Below, piece by piece: positions 1 to 10,976 of a stretch of 64,000 nucleotides of DNA. This stretch comes from Takakia lepidozioides (Eukaryota > Streptophyta > Takakiopsida > Takakiales > Takakiaceae): the NCBI GenBank assembly GCA_030704615.1, contig CM060733.1, forward strand, positions 41,476,001 to 41,540,000, given 5' to 3'. The position numbers and the translations under genes were made by a program. The notes beneath the pieces are model-generated. The model was given only the letters and a program-made list of their open reading frames with translations, was not told where the DNA came from and made no database searches. Within the stretch, counting starts at the first letter, position 1. Every line of letters begins with the position of its first letter.

Positions 1-1650
1 ATCTTGAAAGCTTTGAGGAGAGAGGATGTTGCTTGGGCAGAGTTAATGTACAAAGGATTGGTGGACGAGATGAAGAGGTTAATAGGCACTGCTGCGAAGT
101 TTCCGATCATTGTGTCCGGTCCAATCATTGCTCAAAAAATTTAAACTCTGCATACTTGATACTCGGGAGAGAAAGGAGATGGGAGTGTTTGAAACAGAAA
201 CAACTGCAGTTGAAGAGCAAGGCTCTTCACATAGTGAGGGTGGGCTGGCAGTGCAACCCCAGTCTAAGAGACAGAGGTGGGGAAAGACTTGTAGTGCGGA
301 TTCCACTGGCTTCACGGAAAACGCGTATGATAATGTTCTCAAGCTCTTGTGCAGGAAGGGGCACAGCAGCATAGAGAGCTGCTATTATTGGAAGCAGGGC
401 CTTCAGAGAGAGAGGAGGAAGTCACTTCGATGTCACAGCTACTACAACCAATTGACTCTGTTGTTTTAGAGGCTCCACAATTAGTATATGCTGTGGCATC
501 ACCAACAATTGCTCTGGAAGGAGAACGGTTGGACATACCAACTACAGAGCAGGTCGTGGCTGAAATTGAGAAGGGTGACCTTCTCTATGAAAATTCTGGC
601 TTGGTCAGGGAAACAGTGATTCCGGAGGTGCAGCGGTTGTCCAGGGGAAACCCTGCTATTGTTGTAATACCCACACCTGTGACGGAGGTACCACAAGTAG
701 AATGTCAAGACACTGCAGCACCTGTAGCGGATGAGGTGGTTCAGGAAGAAAATCTGGTGGGGCAATGGCCTGAATGGTTCGTGAGGCATCACACTGTTGA
801 GGATCTGGGAGAACAACAGCAAGCTCACAATGATGACCCTCAGCAGGCCATGCTTATGAGTTTTATAAGCAGGACACTTAATTTGTTAGGCACTTATGTG
901 AAATCCCATGTTCCATCTACCCAATTGATAGCTTTGAGAGAGGAACTCAGGAAGGAGTTTGAGGCTCGACTTGCCACTGAGTGTGCAAACAAGGTCAATG
1001 AGGAGGTCACTCTCAAGATACAGCAAGAGTTAGAAAGTACAAAAGCTGCTTTGCAATTGGCCAAGGAACATTTGATTGAAGAAGGCCTCGCGCAAGACCA
1101 GTTGCACGAAGCACATAAGCAACAGCTATACCAAATGCAGGTGAAACATGAGAGCAAGTTGCAAGAAGTGAATGCTGCAGACAGTACATGAGAGGATGGC
1201 CATACAATGTGCTACACTCACAACTACGCTTGAGCAAACTACATTAGAAGTTAACAACCAAGCGAAAAGATGTGTGAAGGCACAGGCCGATAATCTCGAG
1301 CAGACGAAACTCATTATTGATATGAAGAATACAATCTGTCGCAACGAGAATACTTTCAAGCAATACAGGCAGGTTGAAGCTGACCAAGAGAGGTACATCC
1401 TGGAATTGCAACAAACGGTCATGGCCAATAGAAATGAACTCTCTGTCGCTAACAAGGCTTGGAAAGAAGCCAATAATCTGGCTGCTGCCTATGCGAGTTT
1501 GGTTGAACCTCATGCGAAGCGCATGGAGGCTTTACAGCAGCAGATAGATGTGTACAAGCTCACAGAGGAGCAGACTCTCAGGGGTGCCACAAACAACTTG
1601 GTGGATAACCACCTTATGCAGCTCTGGTTAACACAAGGGCCGGTGGGAGG
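1..1650 (+). pseudogene. Retroelement third-ORF protein, copy A (5'-clipped, frameshifted)
   Basis: This is a broken copy of the large protein encoded at 11,980-15,661 (minus). The match starts at base 1 (residues ILKALR, then WAELMY), so the gene runs off the left edge. A TAA at about 142-144 and frame changes near 145, 345 and 1,175 split it. The longest open pieces are 349-1191 and 1172-1650. The readable part has an acidic Glu/Gln-rich N-terminal half, the conserved stretch GQWPEWFVRHH, and a long Lys/Glu/Gln heptad region typical of coiled coil. Homology stops at 1,650, just after WLTQGPV, where the sequence switches abruptly into the inverted-repeat element. The function is unknown. Position in the intact relative (downstream of integrase) marks it as a retrotransposon protein. 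Confidence 0.8.
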
Positions 1651-1653
1651 TTT

Positions 1654-1693
1654 GCTATTTCATGAGCATGAGCGGCATGAGCGGCATGAGCAG
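1654..1693 (+). repeat. Left terminal inverted repeat with subrepeats
   Basis: The segment begins GCTATTTCATGAGCATGAGC, then has two GGCATGAGC units and ends CATGAGCAG. The reverse complement of 9,508-9,560 shares the first 12 bases and the same subrepeats in a slightly different order. A further CATGAGCAG occurs at about 1,714. Confidence 0.65.
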
Positions 1694-1699
1694 AGTAGT

Positions 1700-2067
1700 A
1701 AGACAATCGGTTTTCATGAGCAGAAGTACAAATTTCGAAAATAAAAAACAATAAAAACAATAATTTAATGCAATGTGTCAGGAAAAACAAATATATTATT
1801 CGGCCCCTTGAAGGGAAAATTGCAGTTTTGACAGTTGTGCTCATGATATTTCGTCTTCCGCTCATGCCAATTCCAGCGACATGTGCAAATATGGCGCCGA
1901 ATTTCGCGGTAATAGGGTCCGTAACCTGAAAAAACGGCGACGTATTTCGCGTAATAGGTCTCTCTGGCAAAAAATGGTGCCGAATTCCGCGGCTATAGGT
2001 CCCCTCATGACAGGTAATTCGGCGCCATTTTTCCAGTGCATGTTCGGACTTAGCCAGTTTTCGGCGC
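1700..2067. other. Subterminal AT-rich sequence with degenerate GGCGCC palindromes
   Basis: No gene is seen. Four degenerate versions of the palindrome unit of the big array lie here (around 1,890, 1,937, 1,972 and 2,018), each with a GGCGCC or near-GGCGCC core and TTCGCGGTAATAGG-like flanks. The transposase reading frame runs into these repeats and loses all similarity to a protein. Confidence 0.5.
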
Positions 2068-3794
2068 CCGTACACCCTTCGGATGGCAGCCCAATTTGCT
2101 TGTGCGTTGTCCGCCATGAAACCACGGAAATTGGGAGGGGGCAATCCCGCCTTGGCCATCTGTTTGTTTATTCCCTGCCAAAGAAGCATCTCCGATTGTG
2201 TGTCCTCTCCTTTCATCTCACAAATAGCAATTGTCATTAGCATCCTGCAGTGGGTGTCGTAGACATGTGCACCCATTGTCACCCACTGGTGATTTGTAAT
2301 TCGCTTGATATGGTCGAACATGACCCAACTGTTTGACAAGTTCCCACTCGTCATCCTGTCGACCAGTTCGACGCCGCTGCCAGGTCCACACGTGGACATT
2401 TTGAATACGAAACAACGATCTGCCTCAGTCCCTTGTCCTGGAAACCTACTTCCATGAATGTAGTCATATCCACATCGTCGCTTCACCTCCAGAATGGAGT
2501 GCATATCCGAGCCACGCCCAATTTTCTGTTTGCATGAGACAATGTGGTTTCGGACATTCGGTGAACATACGTGGGACACCGACTCCAGCAATGCCTCCAT
2601 TTCCTTCTCGTCGAGAGGAACTCTATCGGAGCCGTCTTCCGACATAATTCTAGCCAATGCCATCTTATGGGCGGCTTGGAGCTGTATCTATTTGGGTTTG
2701 GCACCCGGTCTCAACTTAACCTCCTCCTGAACGAGCTGCTCTGCTTTGTGGGCAGCCTCCCGCGAGTTCCCCCTCGCCAATTTGTGACAATGGGAACCAA
2801 CGTGTATGCAAGCTCGGGTGAGGTCAGGGAAACGGTGCAACACATAGAACTGCTTGGCATTACAAACAGACATGTAGTGTGGTGGTTCTTTGCAATGTGC
2901 ACACTTAAATGTGGAGTTCGGAACCTTCTCCTGAGCTCGAAATGGTTGATGAGCTGTGCCTGTCCAATCGGTCTCGTTCCTGTGACCTCTGGATTTAAAG
3001 TGGAAGCAAGTTGGGGAGAAACACCGCAACGCGCCCGCACAAACAACGTAGCGCACCCGCACACAATCGAGCATCTTCATGTTGGTGGTTTTGGTAACGC
3101 ACCAAGGATGACCGTCATGTTTTCTATCCATATCTGTCAACATTCCGGACGCCCTCGAGTAGTCCGCCCGAGGAGGGAACTCAAAGAAGATATTACCGTC
3201 GACGTCGGCGGGAAGGCATGTAACCGATTTAATTGCAAACTTGCTGTAGTCCAGCCCGGCCAGCTCCGACCGGTGTCCCTCCAGGTGAAGCCCTCGCAGA
3301 ATTTCAAGAATAGATCGAACTGCGGTGCTCGTGCTGGGAATATGACTCCCTCCTCCACTGACGTCCATTGAGGACTTGCCTGATCTCCAGGACGACCTCG
3401 GAACTTCCATGACCTCATCTGAGTCGGACAGGTTGTGAACAACCCGGTTCTCGCTCGTCTTCATGGATGGGTTCGGCTCTGGATTTATTTCGTTGCGGAC
3501 TTCTCTATTTGAGGTAGCCACTCTCTGATTCGCGGATTGTTTCGTGGAAGGCGCCAGGATAGAAGGTGCATTTGGCGGGCAAATGAAGTCCCCAACAGCC
3601 ATGTATATGACGCTGTCCGATGGTGGAACTCGCCATTCCCTGCCATCGCCGAAATCATCGTGGAGCACAACAATACTCTCGACAACAAGGCCGTTTGAGT
3701 CCTTCCTTCCTCCTCCAAAAAAACCGACCCCGGTTTCACGTGGTATCGAACGCACAGATGTTTCTCCATCACCCGGCAGATGTCCCCTCTGCAC
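2068..3794 (-). pseudogene. Zinc-finger plus DDE-like transposase remnant
   Basis: Two open pieces in the same frame (3,794-2,688 and 2,663 onward) are separated only by one TAG at 2,688-2,690, so they are a single protein of about 575 readable residues. The N-terminal part carries a Cys/His-rich region (CVRVRYVVCAGALRC, then KCAHCKEPPHY, then CIHVGSHCH) that resembles the zinc DNA-binding domains of plant transposases of the WRKY-GCM1 type. The C-terminal part has VMFDHIKRI and later FRGFMADNAQANW, which are plausible first and second acidic residues of an RNase H-fold DDE core. The third acidic residue and C-terminus are missing: after RRVYG the frame enters palindromic repeat DNA. Family assignment is tentative (MULE-like or another zinc-finger DDE superfamily). 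The gene is inactive. Confidence 0.65.
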
Positions 3795-3799
3795 GGAAA

Positions 3800-4130
3800 T
3801 GAAGCTCTATGCTCGTGAGGAGGGCAGTACACTGTAGCGCTCGGGTTCTCCGCCATGGGAGATGTGCACACAGACTGCCAGGATGGCGTGCGGGGAAGCT
3901 CCCTGGTAGAAGGGGGATGCAGCGATGGGAAGGAACGCGGTGCCGATTTGTCCAAGCGACGAAGCCTGATCCAAATCCTGGGAGCCAACTATCTCAAAAA
4001 TCCAGAGTCAGAGTGTTAATGAACCTTGTCACCGGAATGCGGCCCTGGTCTTTGCGCAATAACTGCCAACGGTATGCAGTCAGAAAGTGGGGGGCCGTCC
4101 GGATGATGACGGCTGAAGGGGAGAAGCCGG
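3800..4130. other. Spacer between transposase remnant and palindrome array
   Basis: Open frames on both strands overlap the 5' end of the transposase gene, but none looks like a known protein. It may be the transposase promoter or N-terminal region. The first palindrome unit begins near 4,140. Confidence 0.3.
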
Positions 4131-4133
4131 CAC

Positions 4134-4800
4134 CGTGCCGTCACATTACTACCCCCGAATGGAAATTCGGCACCCAATATCCAACTGGGGAAGCCCGGAT
4201 GAAGTTGCCTCGGGCGCAGAGTCCGGCGCGTGTGCGACAGAGAACATCCCCTGGATGGAGATTCGGCGCCGAATTTCCATCCGGGCCCCCCCAAAGGAAG
4301 TCGTGTCGGGGGGTCAGGCCGAAAACTGGCCGGCATAAAAACATCCCCAGATGGAAAAACGGCGCCGAATTTCCATCCGGGGCGGTTCGGATGCACTCGG
4401 GGAGGGGGGAGAGGCCGGCACTTGGCCGTCACATTTCAACCCCCGGACGGAAATTCGGCACCGAATATCGAACAGGGGACGCCCGGATGAAGTCGCCTCG
4501 GGCGTAGAGGTCGGCACGTGTTCGACAGAGAGCATCCCCTGGATGGAGATTCGGCGCCGAATTTCCATCCGGGCCCTCCCAAAGGAAGTCGTGTCGGGGG
4601 GTCAAACCGAAAACTGGCCGACATAAAAACCTCCCCAGATGGGAAAACGGCGCCGAATTTCAATCTGGGGCCGTTCCAATGCAGTCGGGGAGGGGGGAGA
4701 GGTCGGCACCTGGCCGTCATATTTCAACCCCCGGACGGAAATTCGGCACCGAATATCCAACAGAGCGGCGGAGAGGCCGGCACCTCTCCGACAGAGACCA
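4134..4800. repeat. Tandem repeat of about 290 bp made of GGCGCC palindromes
   Basis: Two full units begin with GGCCGTCACAT at about 4,134 and 4,430, and a third shortened one begins near 4,712. Each unit holds three small palindromes: one centred on ATTCGGCACCGAAT, one on ATTCGGCGCCGAAT and one on AACGGCGCCGAAT. These are joined by GC-rich spacers containing GGGGAGGGGGGAGAGG. The overlapping reading frames on both strands (repeats of MEIRRRISI type) arise from the palindromes and are not genes. Confidence 0.85.
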
Positions 4801-5960
4801 TCCCCCGGATGGAAATTCGGCGCCAAATTTCCATCCCGCAGGTAAGTGCAATCCCGGATGGATGGAAATCCGGCGCCGAATTTCCATCCTGCAGGTAATT
4901 CGAATCCCGGATGGATGGAAATTCGGCGCCGAATTTCCATCCACCAGGTAAGTGGAATCCCGGATGGACGGAAATCCGGCGCCGCATTTCCATCCTGCAG
5001 GTAATTCGAATCCCCGATGGATGCAAATTCGGCGCCGAATTTCCATCCTGCAGGTAATTCGAATCCCGGATGGATGCAAATTCGGCGCCGAATTTCCATC
5101 CTGCAGGTAATTCGAATCCCGGATGCATGGAAATTCGGCGCCGAATTTCCATCCAGCAGGTAAGTGGAATCCCGGATGGATGGAAATCCGGCGGCGAATT
5201 TCCGTCCTGTAGGTAATCCGAAACCCCGATGGATGGAAATCCGGCGCCGAATTTCCATTCCGCAGGTAAGTCGGATCGCTGGCGTATGGATATTCGGCGC
5301 CGAATTTCCATTCACCAGGTATTTCATGGCTCAGAATTACCTTCCTGCAGGTAATTCTGATCTAAGAATTACCTTCCTGCAGGTAATTCTGATCGATGAA
5401 GGTAGGAAGGTAATTCCTCGCTCAGAATTACCTGCACGAAAGTAATCCAACGATCAGAATTACCTGCAGGAAGGTAATTCTGAGCGATGAAATACCTGGT
5501 GAATGGAAATTTGGCGCCGGATTTCCATCCATCGGGGTTTCGAATTACCTGCAGGATGGAAAATCGGCACCGGATTTCCATCCATCCGGGATTCCACTTA
5601 CCTGCTGGATGGAAATTCGGCCCCGAATTTCCATCCATCCGGGATTCGAATTACCTGCAGGATGGAAATTCGGCGCCGGATTTCCATCCATCCGGGATTC
5701 CACTTACCTGGTGGATGGAAATTCGGCGCCGGATTTCCATCCATCCGGGATTCCACGTACCTGCTGGATGGAAATTCGGCGCCGGATTTCCATCCATCCG
5801 GGATTCCACGTACCTGCTGGATGGAAATTCGGCACCGGATTTCCATCCATCCGCTTCGGAATTACCTGCGTGAGGGAAATTTCGCGCGCCGCCCTACCTG
5901 CGCGGATGGAAATCCGGCGCCGGATTTCCATCCATCCGCTTCCGAATTACCTGCATGAGG
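4800..5960. repeat. Long inverted repeat (arms ~550-600 bp) built of ~65-bp palindromic units
   Basis: The left arm (about 4,800-5,390) has units of GGATGG AAATTCGGCGCCGAATTT CCATCC type separated by TGCAGGTAATTCGAATCC. The right arm (about 5,415-5,960) has the same units in reverse order with GGATTCGAATTACCTGCA spacers. The centre, near 5,400, holds AATTACC/GGTAATT segments around CCTGCAGG. Each arm is therefore an array of small palindromes, and the two arms pair with each other as a whole. Confidence 0.8.
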
Positions 5961-8027
5961 GAAATTTGGCGCGCCGCCCTACCGAATTTGCAGCGCCGAC
6001 TTACCTGGAGGATGGAAATCCGGCGCCGGATTTCCATCCATCCGCTCTTCGAATTACCTGCATGACAGAAATTTTACGCGCCGACTTTTTGGCGGATGGA
6101 AATCCGGCGCCGGATTTCCATCCATCCGCTCTTCGAATTACCTGCATGACTGGAAAAATGGCGCCGAATTTCCGATTTTGGTGCCAGTCAGATCTCGGAC
6201 TTATCCATTTCCGGCCCCGAACAAGAAAAACGGCGCCGAAAAAAAAAAAAAAAAAAAAAAAAAAACGCCATTTTTTTCATTTCGGGACCGAAAACGGCTA
6301 AGTCCCAAATCTGACTGTCACCAAAATCGGAAATTCGGCGCCATTTTTCCAGTCATGGAGGTAATTCGAAGAGCGGATGGATGGAAATCCGGCGCCGGAT
6401 TTCCATCCATCCGCGCTCCGAATTACCTGCATGATGGAAATTTTGCGCGTCGACCTACCTGGCGGATGGAAATCCGGCGCCGGATTTCCATCCATCCGCT
6501 CTTCGAATTACCTGCATGACTGGAAAAATGGCGCCGAATTTCCGATTTTGGTGCCAGTCAGATCTGGGACTTGGCCATTTTCGGCGCCGAACAGGAAAAA
6601 TAGCGCCGAAAAAAAAAACAAAAAAAAAAACGCCATTTTTCCAGTTCGGGGCCGAAAACGGCTATGTTCCAGATCTAACTGGCACCAAAATCGGATATTC
6701 GGCGCCATTTTTCCAGTCATGGAGGTAATTCGAAGAGCGGATGGATGGAAATCCGGAGTCGTATTTCCATCCATTCGCGCTCCGAATTACCTGCATGATG
6801 GAAATTTTGCGGGTCGACCTACCTGGCGGATGGAAATCCGGCGCCGGATTTCCATCCATTCGCTCTTCGAATTACCTGCATAACGGAAATTTTGCGCGCC
6901 GACTTACCTGGCGGATGGAAATCCGGCGCTGGATTTCCATCCATCCGCTCTTCGAATTACCTGCATGACTGGAAAAATGGTGCCGAATTTCCGATTTTGG
7001 TGCCAGTCAGATCTGGGACTTGGCCATTTTCGGCCCCCGAACAGGAAAAATGGCGCCGGAAAAAAAAAAAAAAAAAAAAAAAAAAACCATTTTTCGAGTT
7101 CTTGGCCGAAAACGGCTTAGTCCCAGATCTGAGTGGCACCAAAATCGGAAATTCGGCGCCATTTTTCCAGTCATGGAGGTAATTCGAAGAGCAGATGGAT
7201 GGAAATCCGGCGCCGGATTTCCATCCATCCGCGCTCCGAATTACCTGCATGATGGAATTTTTGCACGCCGACCTACCGGGCGTATGGAAATCCGGCGCCG
7301 GATTTCCATCCATCCGCTCTTCGAATTACCTGCATGACTGGAAAAATGGCGCCGAATTTCCGATTTTTGTGCCAGTCAGATCTGGGACTTGGCCATTTTC
7401 GTCCCCGAACAGGAAAAATGGCGCCGAAAAAAAGAAAAAAAAAGAGAACGACATTTTTTCAGATCGAGGCCGAAAACGGCTAAGTCCCAGATCTGACTAG
7501 CACCCAAAATCGGAAATTCGGCCCTATTTTTCCAGTTATGGGCCTAGTCAGATCTGGGACTTAGCCGTTTTCGGCCCCGAACTGGAAAAATGGCGCCGAA
7601 AAAAAAACAAAAAAAAAGCCATTTTTTCTTGTTTGTAGCCGAAAACGGCTAAGTCCCAGATCTGACTGGCACCAAAGTCGGAATTTCGGCACCATTTTTC
7701 CAGTCATGGAGGTAATTCGAAGAGCGGATGGATGGAAATCCGGCGCCGGATTTCTATATATCCGCGCTCCGAATTACCTGCATGATGGAAATTTTGCGCG
7801 CCGACCTACCCGGCGGATGGAAATTCGGCGCCGGATTTCCATCCATCCGCTCTTCGAATTACCTGCATGACGGAAATTTTCGCGCGCCGATTTTTTGGCG
7901 GATGGAAATCCGGCGCACTCTTCGAATTACCTGCATGACTGGAAAAATGGCGCCGAATTTCCGATTTTGGTGCCAGTCAGCTCTGGGACTTAGCCATTTT
8001 CGGCCCCGAACTGGAAAAATGGCGACG

Positions 8028-8071
<44 letters not shown>

Positions 8072-8923
8072 ACGCCATTTTTCTAGTTCGAGGCCGAAAA
8101 CGGCTAAGTCCCAAATCTGACTAGCACCCAAAATCGGAAATTCGGCGCCATTTTTCCAGGTCTGGGCCCAGTCAGATCTGGGACTTAGCCGTTTTCGGCC
8201 CCGAACTGGAAAAATGGCGCCGAAAAAAAAAAAAAAAAAAAAACCATTTTTCCAGTTTGGGGCCGAAAACGGCTAAGTCCCAGATCTGACTGGCACCAAA
8301 GTCGGAAATTCGGCGCCATTTTTCCAGTCATGGAGGTAATTCGAAGAGCGGATGGATGGAAATCCGGCGCCGGATTTCTATCCATCCGCGCTCCGAATTA
8401 CCTCCATGATGGAAATTTTGCGCGCCGACCTACCTGGCGGATGGAAATCCGGCGCCGGATTTCCATCCATCCGCTCTTCGGAGTACCTGCATGACGGAAA
8501 TTTTGCGCGCCGACTTTTTGGCGGATGGAAATCCGGCGCCGGATTTCCATCCATCCGTGCTCCAAATTACCTGCATAATGGAAATTTTGCGCGCCGACCT
8601 ACCTGGCGGATGAAAATCCGGCGCCGGATTTCCATCCATCCGCTCTTCGAATTACCTGCATGACTGGAAAAATGGCGCCGAATTTCCGATTTTGGTGCCA
8701 GTCAGATCTGGGACTTGGCCATTTTCGGCCCTGAACTGGAGAAATGGCGCCGAAAAAAAAAAAAAAAAAAAAACTCCATTTTTCCAGTTCGATGCCGAAA
8801 ACGGCTGAGTCCCAGATCTGACTAGCACCCAAAATCGGAAATTCGGTGCCATTTTTCCAGTTCTGGGCCCAGTCAGATCTGGGACTTAGCCATTTTCGGC
8901 CCCCGAACTAGAAAAATGGCGCG

Positions 8924-8961
<38 letters not shown>

Positions 8962-9150
8962 GTCATTTTTCTAGTTTGGGCCCCTGTCAGATCTGGGATT
9001 TAGCCATTTTCGGGGCCGAAAATGGCTAAATCCCTAGGGTGGCTGGCACCAAAATCGGAAATTCGGCGCCATTTTTCCAGTCATGCAGGTAATTCGAAGA
9101 GCGGATGGATGGAAATCCGGCGCCGGATTTCCATCCGCCAGGTAGGTCGG
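5960..9150. repeat. Array of nine long hairpins with homopolymer-A loops
   Basis: Each unit reads CATGACTGGAAAAATGGCGCC...CAGTCAGATCTGGGACTT...GGCGCCG, a run of A, then the reverse complement of that arm (roughly 100 bp). A runs lie at 6239-6265, 6609-6630, 7060-7086, 7427-7443, 7599-7617, 8028-8070, 8223-8243, 8753-8773 and 8924-8960. The spacers are again small GGCGCC palindromes flanked by AAGAGCGGATGG and CCATCCGCTCTT. All nine loops are A on the + strand, although the arms are symmetrical. Some pairs (7,427/7,599, 8,028/8,223 and 8,753/8,924) lie back to back with no spacer unit. Confidence 0.85.
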
Positions 9151-9345
9151 CGCGCAAAATTTGGGGGAGAAGATGGGGGAGAAGATGCAGAAGATTCCCA
9201 GGAGGTGAGGTGGACAGTCCCCCAAGAGGACGGGATTTTTGAGAGGCATAGTGGAACTGATGCATCACAAAGCTCGGAGGATGAGGGGGATGAGGGGGAT
9301 GAGGAAGAAGGTGGGGCAAGTTCCTCGGAGGGTGTAGGAGAGTAG
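9150..9345 (+). pseudogene. Acidic C-terminal tail of a lost protein (fragment)
   Basis: Leaving the palindrome array, the frame from about 9,150 reads FGGEDGGEDAEDSQEV, then SSEDEGDEGDEEEGG, and stops at TAG 9,343-9,345. The very acidic, low-complexity composition fits a C-terminal tail. A possible polyadenylation signal (AATAAAATG) lies at about 9,410. There is no start codon of its own outside the repeats. The tail points toward the right inverted repeat, so it may be the missing C-terminus of the transposase at 2,068-3,794 after an inversion across the palindromes. That link is inference only. Confidence 0.4.
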
Positions 9346-9507
9346 TGCCCATTCCGGCTATGACAGTTAGAACACACTTGTATAGACGTGGCTTGCCACA
9401 AAATTTGCAATAAAATGTTGCATTTCAAGTCCACTGGTGCCACATTCCAACTTCACATGACCCTATTTCCGTGCCTCCTAACCCTATTTCCGTGGACTCA
9501 CAATGGT

Positions 9508-9560
9508 CTGCTCATGTTTTTTTTTTTTTCCGCTCATGCTCATGCCGTTCATGAAATAGC
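9508..9560 (-). repeat. Right terminal inverted repeat
   Basis: Read on the minus strand from 9,560 it starts GCTATTTCATGA, then has CGGCATGAGC and ATGAGCGG units, a run of 13 A, and CATGAGCAG. It mirrors 1,654-1,693. The A run is absent from the left end. Confidence 0.6.
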
Positions 9561-9564
9561 AGCC

Positions 9565-10976
9565 CCCGTAGTAGCAACAGGGTCAGCTACTTGCACATGC
9601 ACTTGTTGTGGTATTGGTACCACTGGCCCTTTTACCACTGACATCTCCTGCACCCCCTGCGAAGAAGACTGAAAAATTAGAGTTCTGGCATGTAAATAAG
9701 TAGTCATCAGCTGCTCCTCAGGAACAAAGACTCTTTTGTCAATATTTGAACTCAGGTCATCCACTTGAGTTTGCAGGCTTTCCACATCCTCCTGTAGCTC
9801 CGCTATTCTACTATAGACATTGTCTATAGTAGTTGTGGCAATGTTCTGCACCTGCAATCTGAGCTCATTCATCTCGCCCTGGGTGAGCTTCCTTGGTGCT
9901 TTGCCTTCTACCGGTCCTTGTGCTAACCAGACCTGCATAAGGTGGTTATCCACCAAGTCCTGTGTGGCACCCCTGAGAGTCTGCTCCTCCGTGAGTCTGT
10001 ACACATCTAACTGCTGCTGTAAAGCCTCCATGCGCTTCGCATGAGGTTCAACCAGACCCGCATAGGCAGCAGCCAGATTATTGGCTTCCTTCCAAGCCTT
10101 GTCAGCCACAGAGAGTTCATTTCTATTGACCATGACTGTTTGTTGCAACTCCAGGATGTACCTCTCCTGGTCAGCCTCAACCTGTTTGTATTGTTGGAAA
10201 GTTTTCTCATTGCGACAGATTGTAGCCTGCAAATCAACAATGAGTTTCCCTTGCTCTATTATCTCAGCTTCTGCCGTCATACATCTCTCCCCTTGTCTTT
10301 TAACTTCTAATGCAGTTTGCTCTAGAGTAGTTGTAAGTATAGCACATTGTATGGTCATCCTCTGATGTACTGCCTCCAACTCTATATGGAGTACATTCAC
10401 TTCTTGCAACTTGCCCTCATGCTTCACCTGTAATTGGTATAACTGTTGCTTATGTGCTTCATACAACTGGTCCTGCTCGAGACCTGCTTCAATCAAATGT
10501 CCCTTAGCCAACTGCAAGGCAACCTTTGCGTCCTCCAGCTCTTGCTATAACTTGAGATTGACCTCCTCATCCACCTTGTTAGCACACTCAGTGGCAATTC
10601 GAGTCTCAAACTCCTTCCTGAGTTCTTCCTTCAAAGCTGCCAATTGGGTAGATGGAACATGGGATTTCACATAAGTGCCCAACAAATTGAGTGTCCTACT
10701 TATGGAACTCGTAAGCATGGCCTGCTGGGGGTCATCATGGTGAACTTGTTGCTGTTCCCCCTGATCTTCCACAATGTAATGCTTCACCAACCATTCAGGC
10801 CATTGCCCCACCAAATCCTCTTCCTGAACCACCTCATCCTCCACAGGTGCTGCAGTGTTCTTAATTCTACCCCTGGTACCTCCGTCACAGGTGTGGGTAT
10901 TACATGCACAGCAGGGATTTCCCTGGATAAACTCTGCACCTCTGGAACCACTGATTCCCTTACCAAGCCAGAGTTT
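9565..10976 (-). pseudogene. Retroelement third-ORF protein, copy B (truncated, broken)
   Basis: A second, older copy of the protein at 11,980-15,661. It begins on the minus strand at 10,976, where the 3' LTR interrupts it next to SGLVRE-like sequence, and ends at about 9,565 after ADPVATT, where the inverted-repeat element begins. There is a frame change near 10,865 and a TAG near 10,540 where copies A and C have a glutamine. The long open part (10,517-9,565) is coiled-coil sequence rich in Gln, Glu and Lys, with the conserved LRLQVQNIATTTIDNVYSR. It is non-functional. Confidence 0.8.

Larger units (their letters stand above)
1651..9563. mobile_element. Composite 7.9-kb block bounded by inverted repeats (DNA transposon remnant)
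   Basis: The left end (from 1,654) and the reverse complement of the right end (9,560 leftwards) both begin GCTATTTCATGA and continue into short direct subrepeats of GGCATGAGC type. Inside are a broken transposase on the minus strand, a 5.2-kb palindrome array and a short + strand coding tail. The outer flanks are two different copies of the same retroelement protein in opposite orientation, broken at different points, and I see no target-site duplication. It is therefore not a simple insertion. Rearrangement between two elements, or an inversion, is more likely. Confidence 0.6.

Noticed and set aside
3800-9150. CRISPR array
   Set aside because: Repeats are tandem palindromes with repeated spacers of the same few types and no unique spacers. 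The setting is eukaryotic and there are no cas genes.
4135-9350. Dozens of overlapping open frames with repeats of MEIRRRISI, WKFGAEFPS or DGNSAPNFH on both strands
   Set aside because: They arise because the palindromic units lack stop codons in several frames at once. Sense and antisense give the same peptides, which is the signature of self-complementary DNA and not of a protein.
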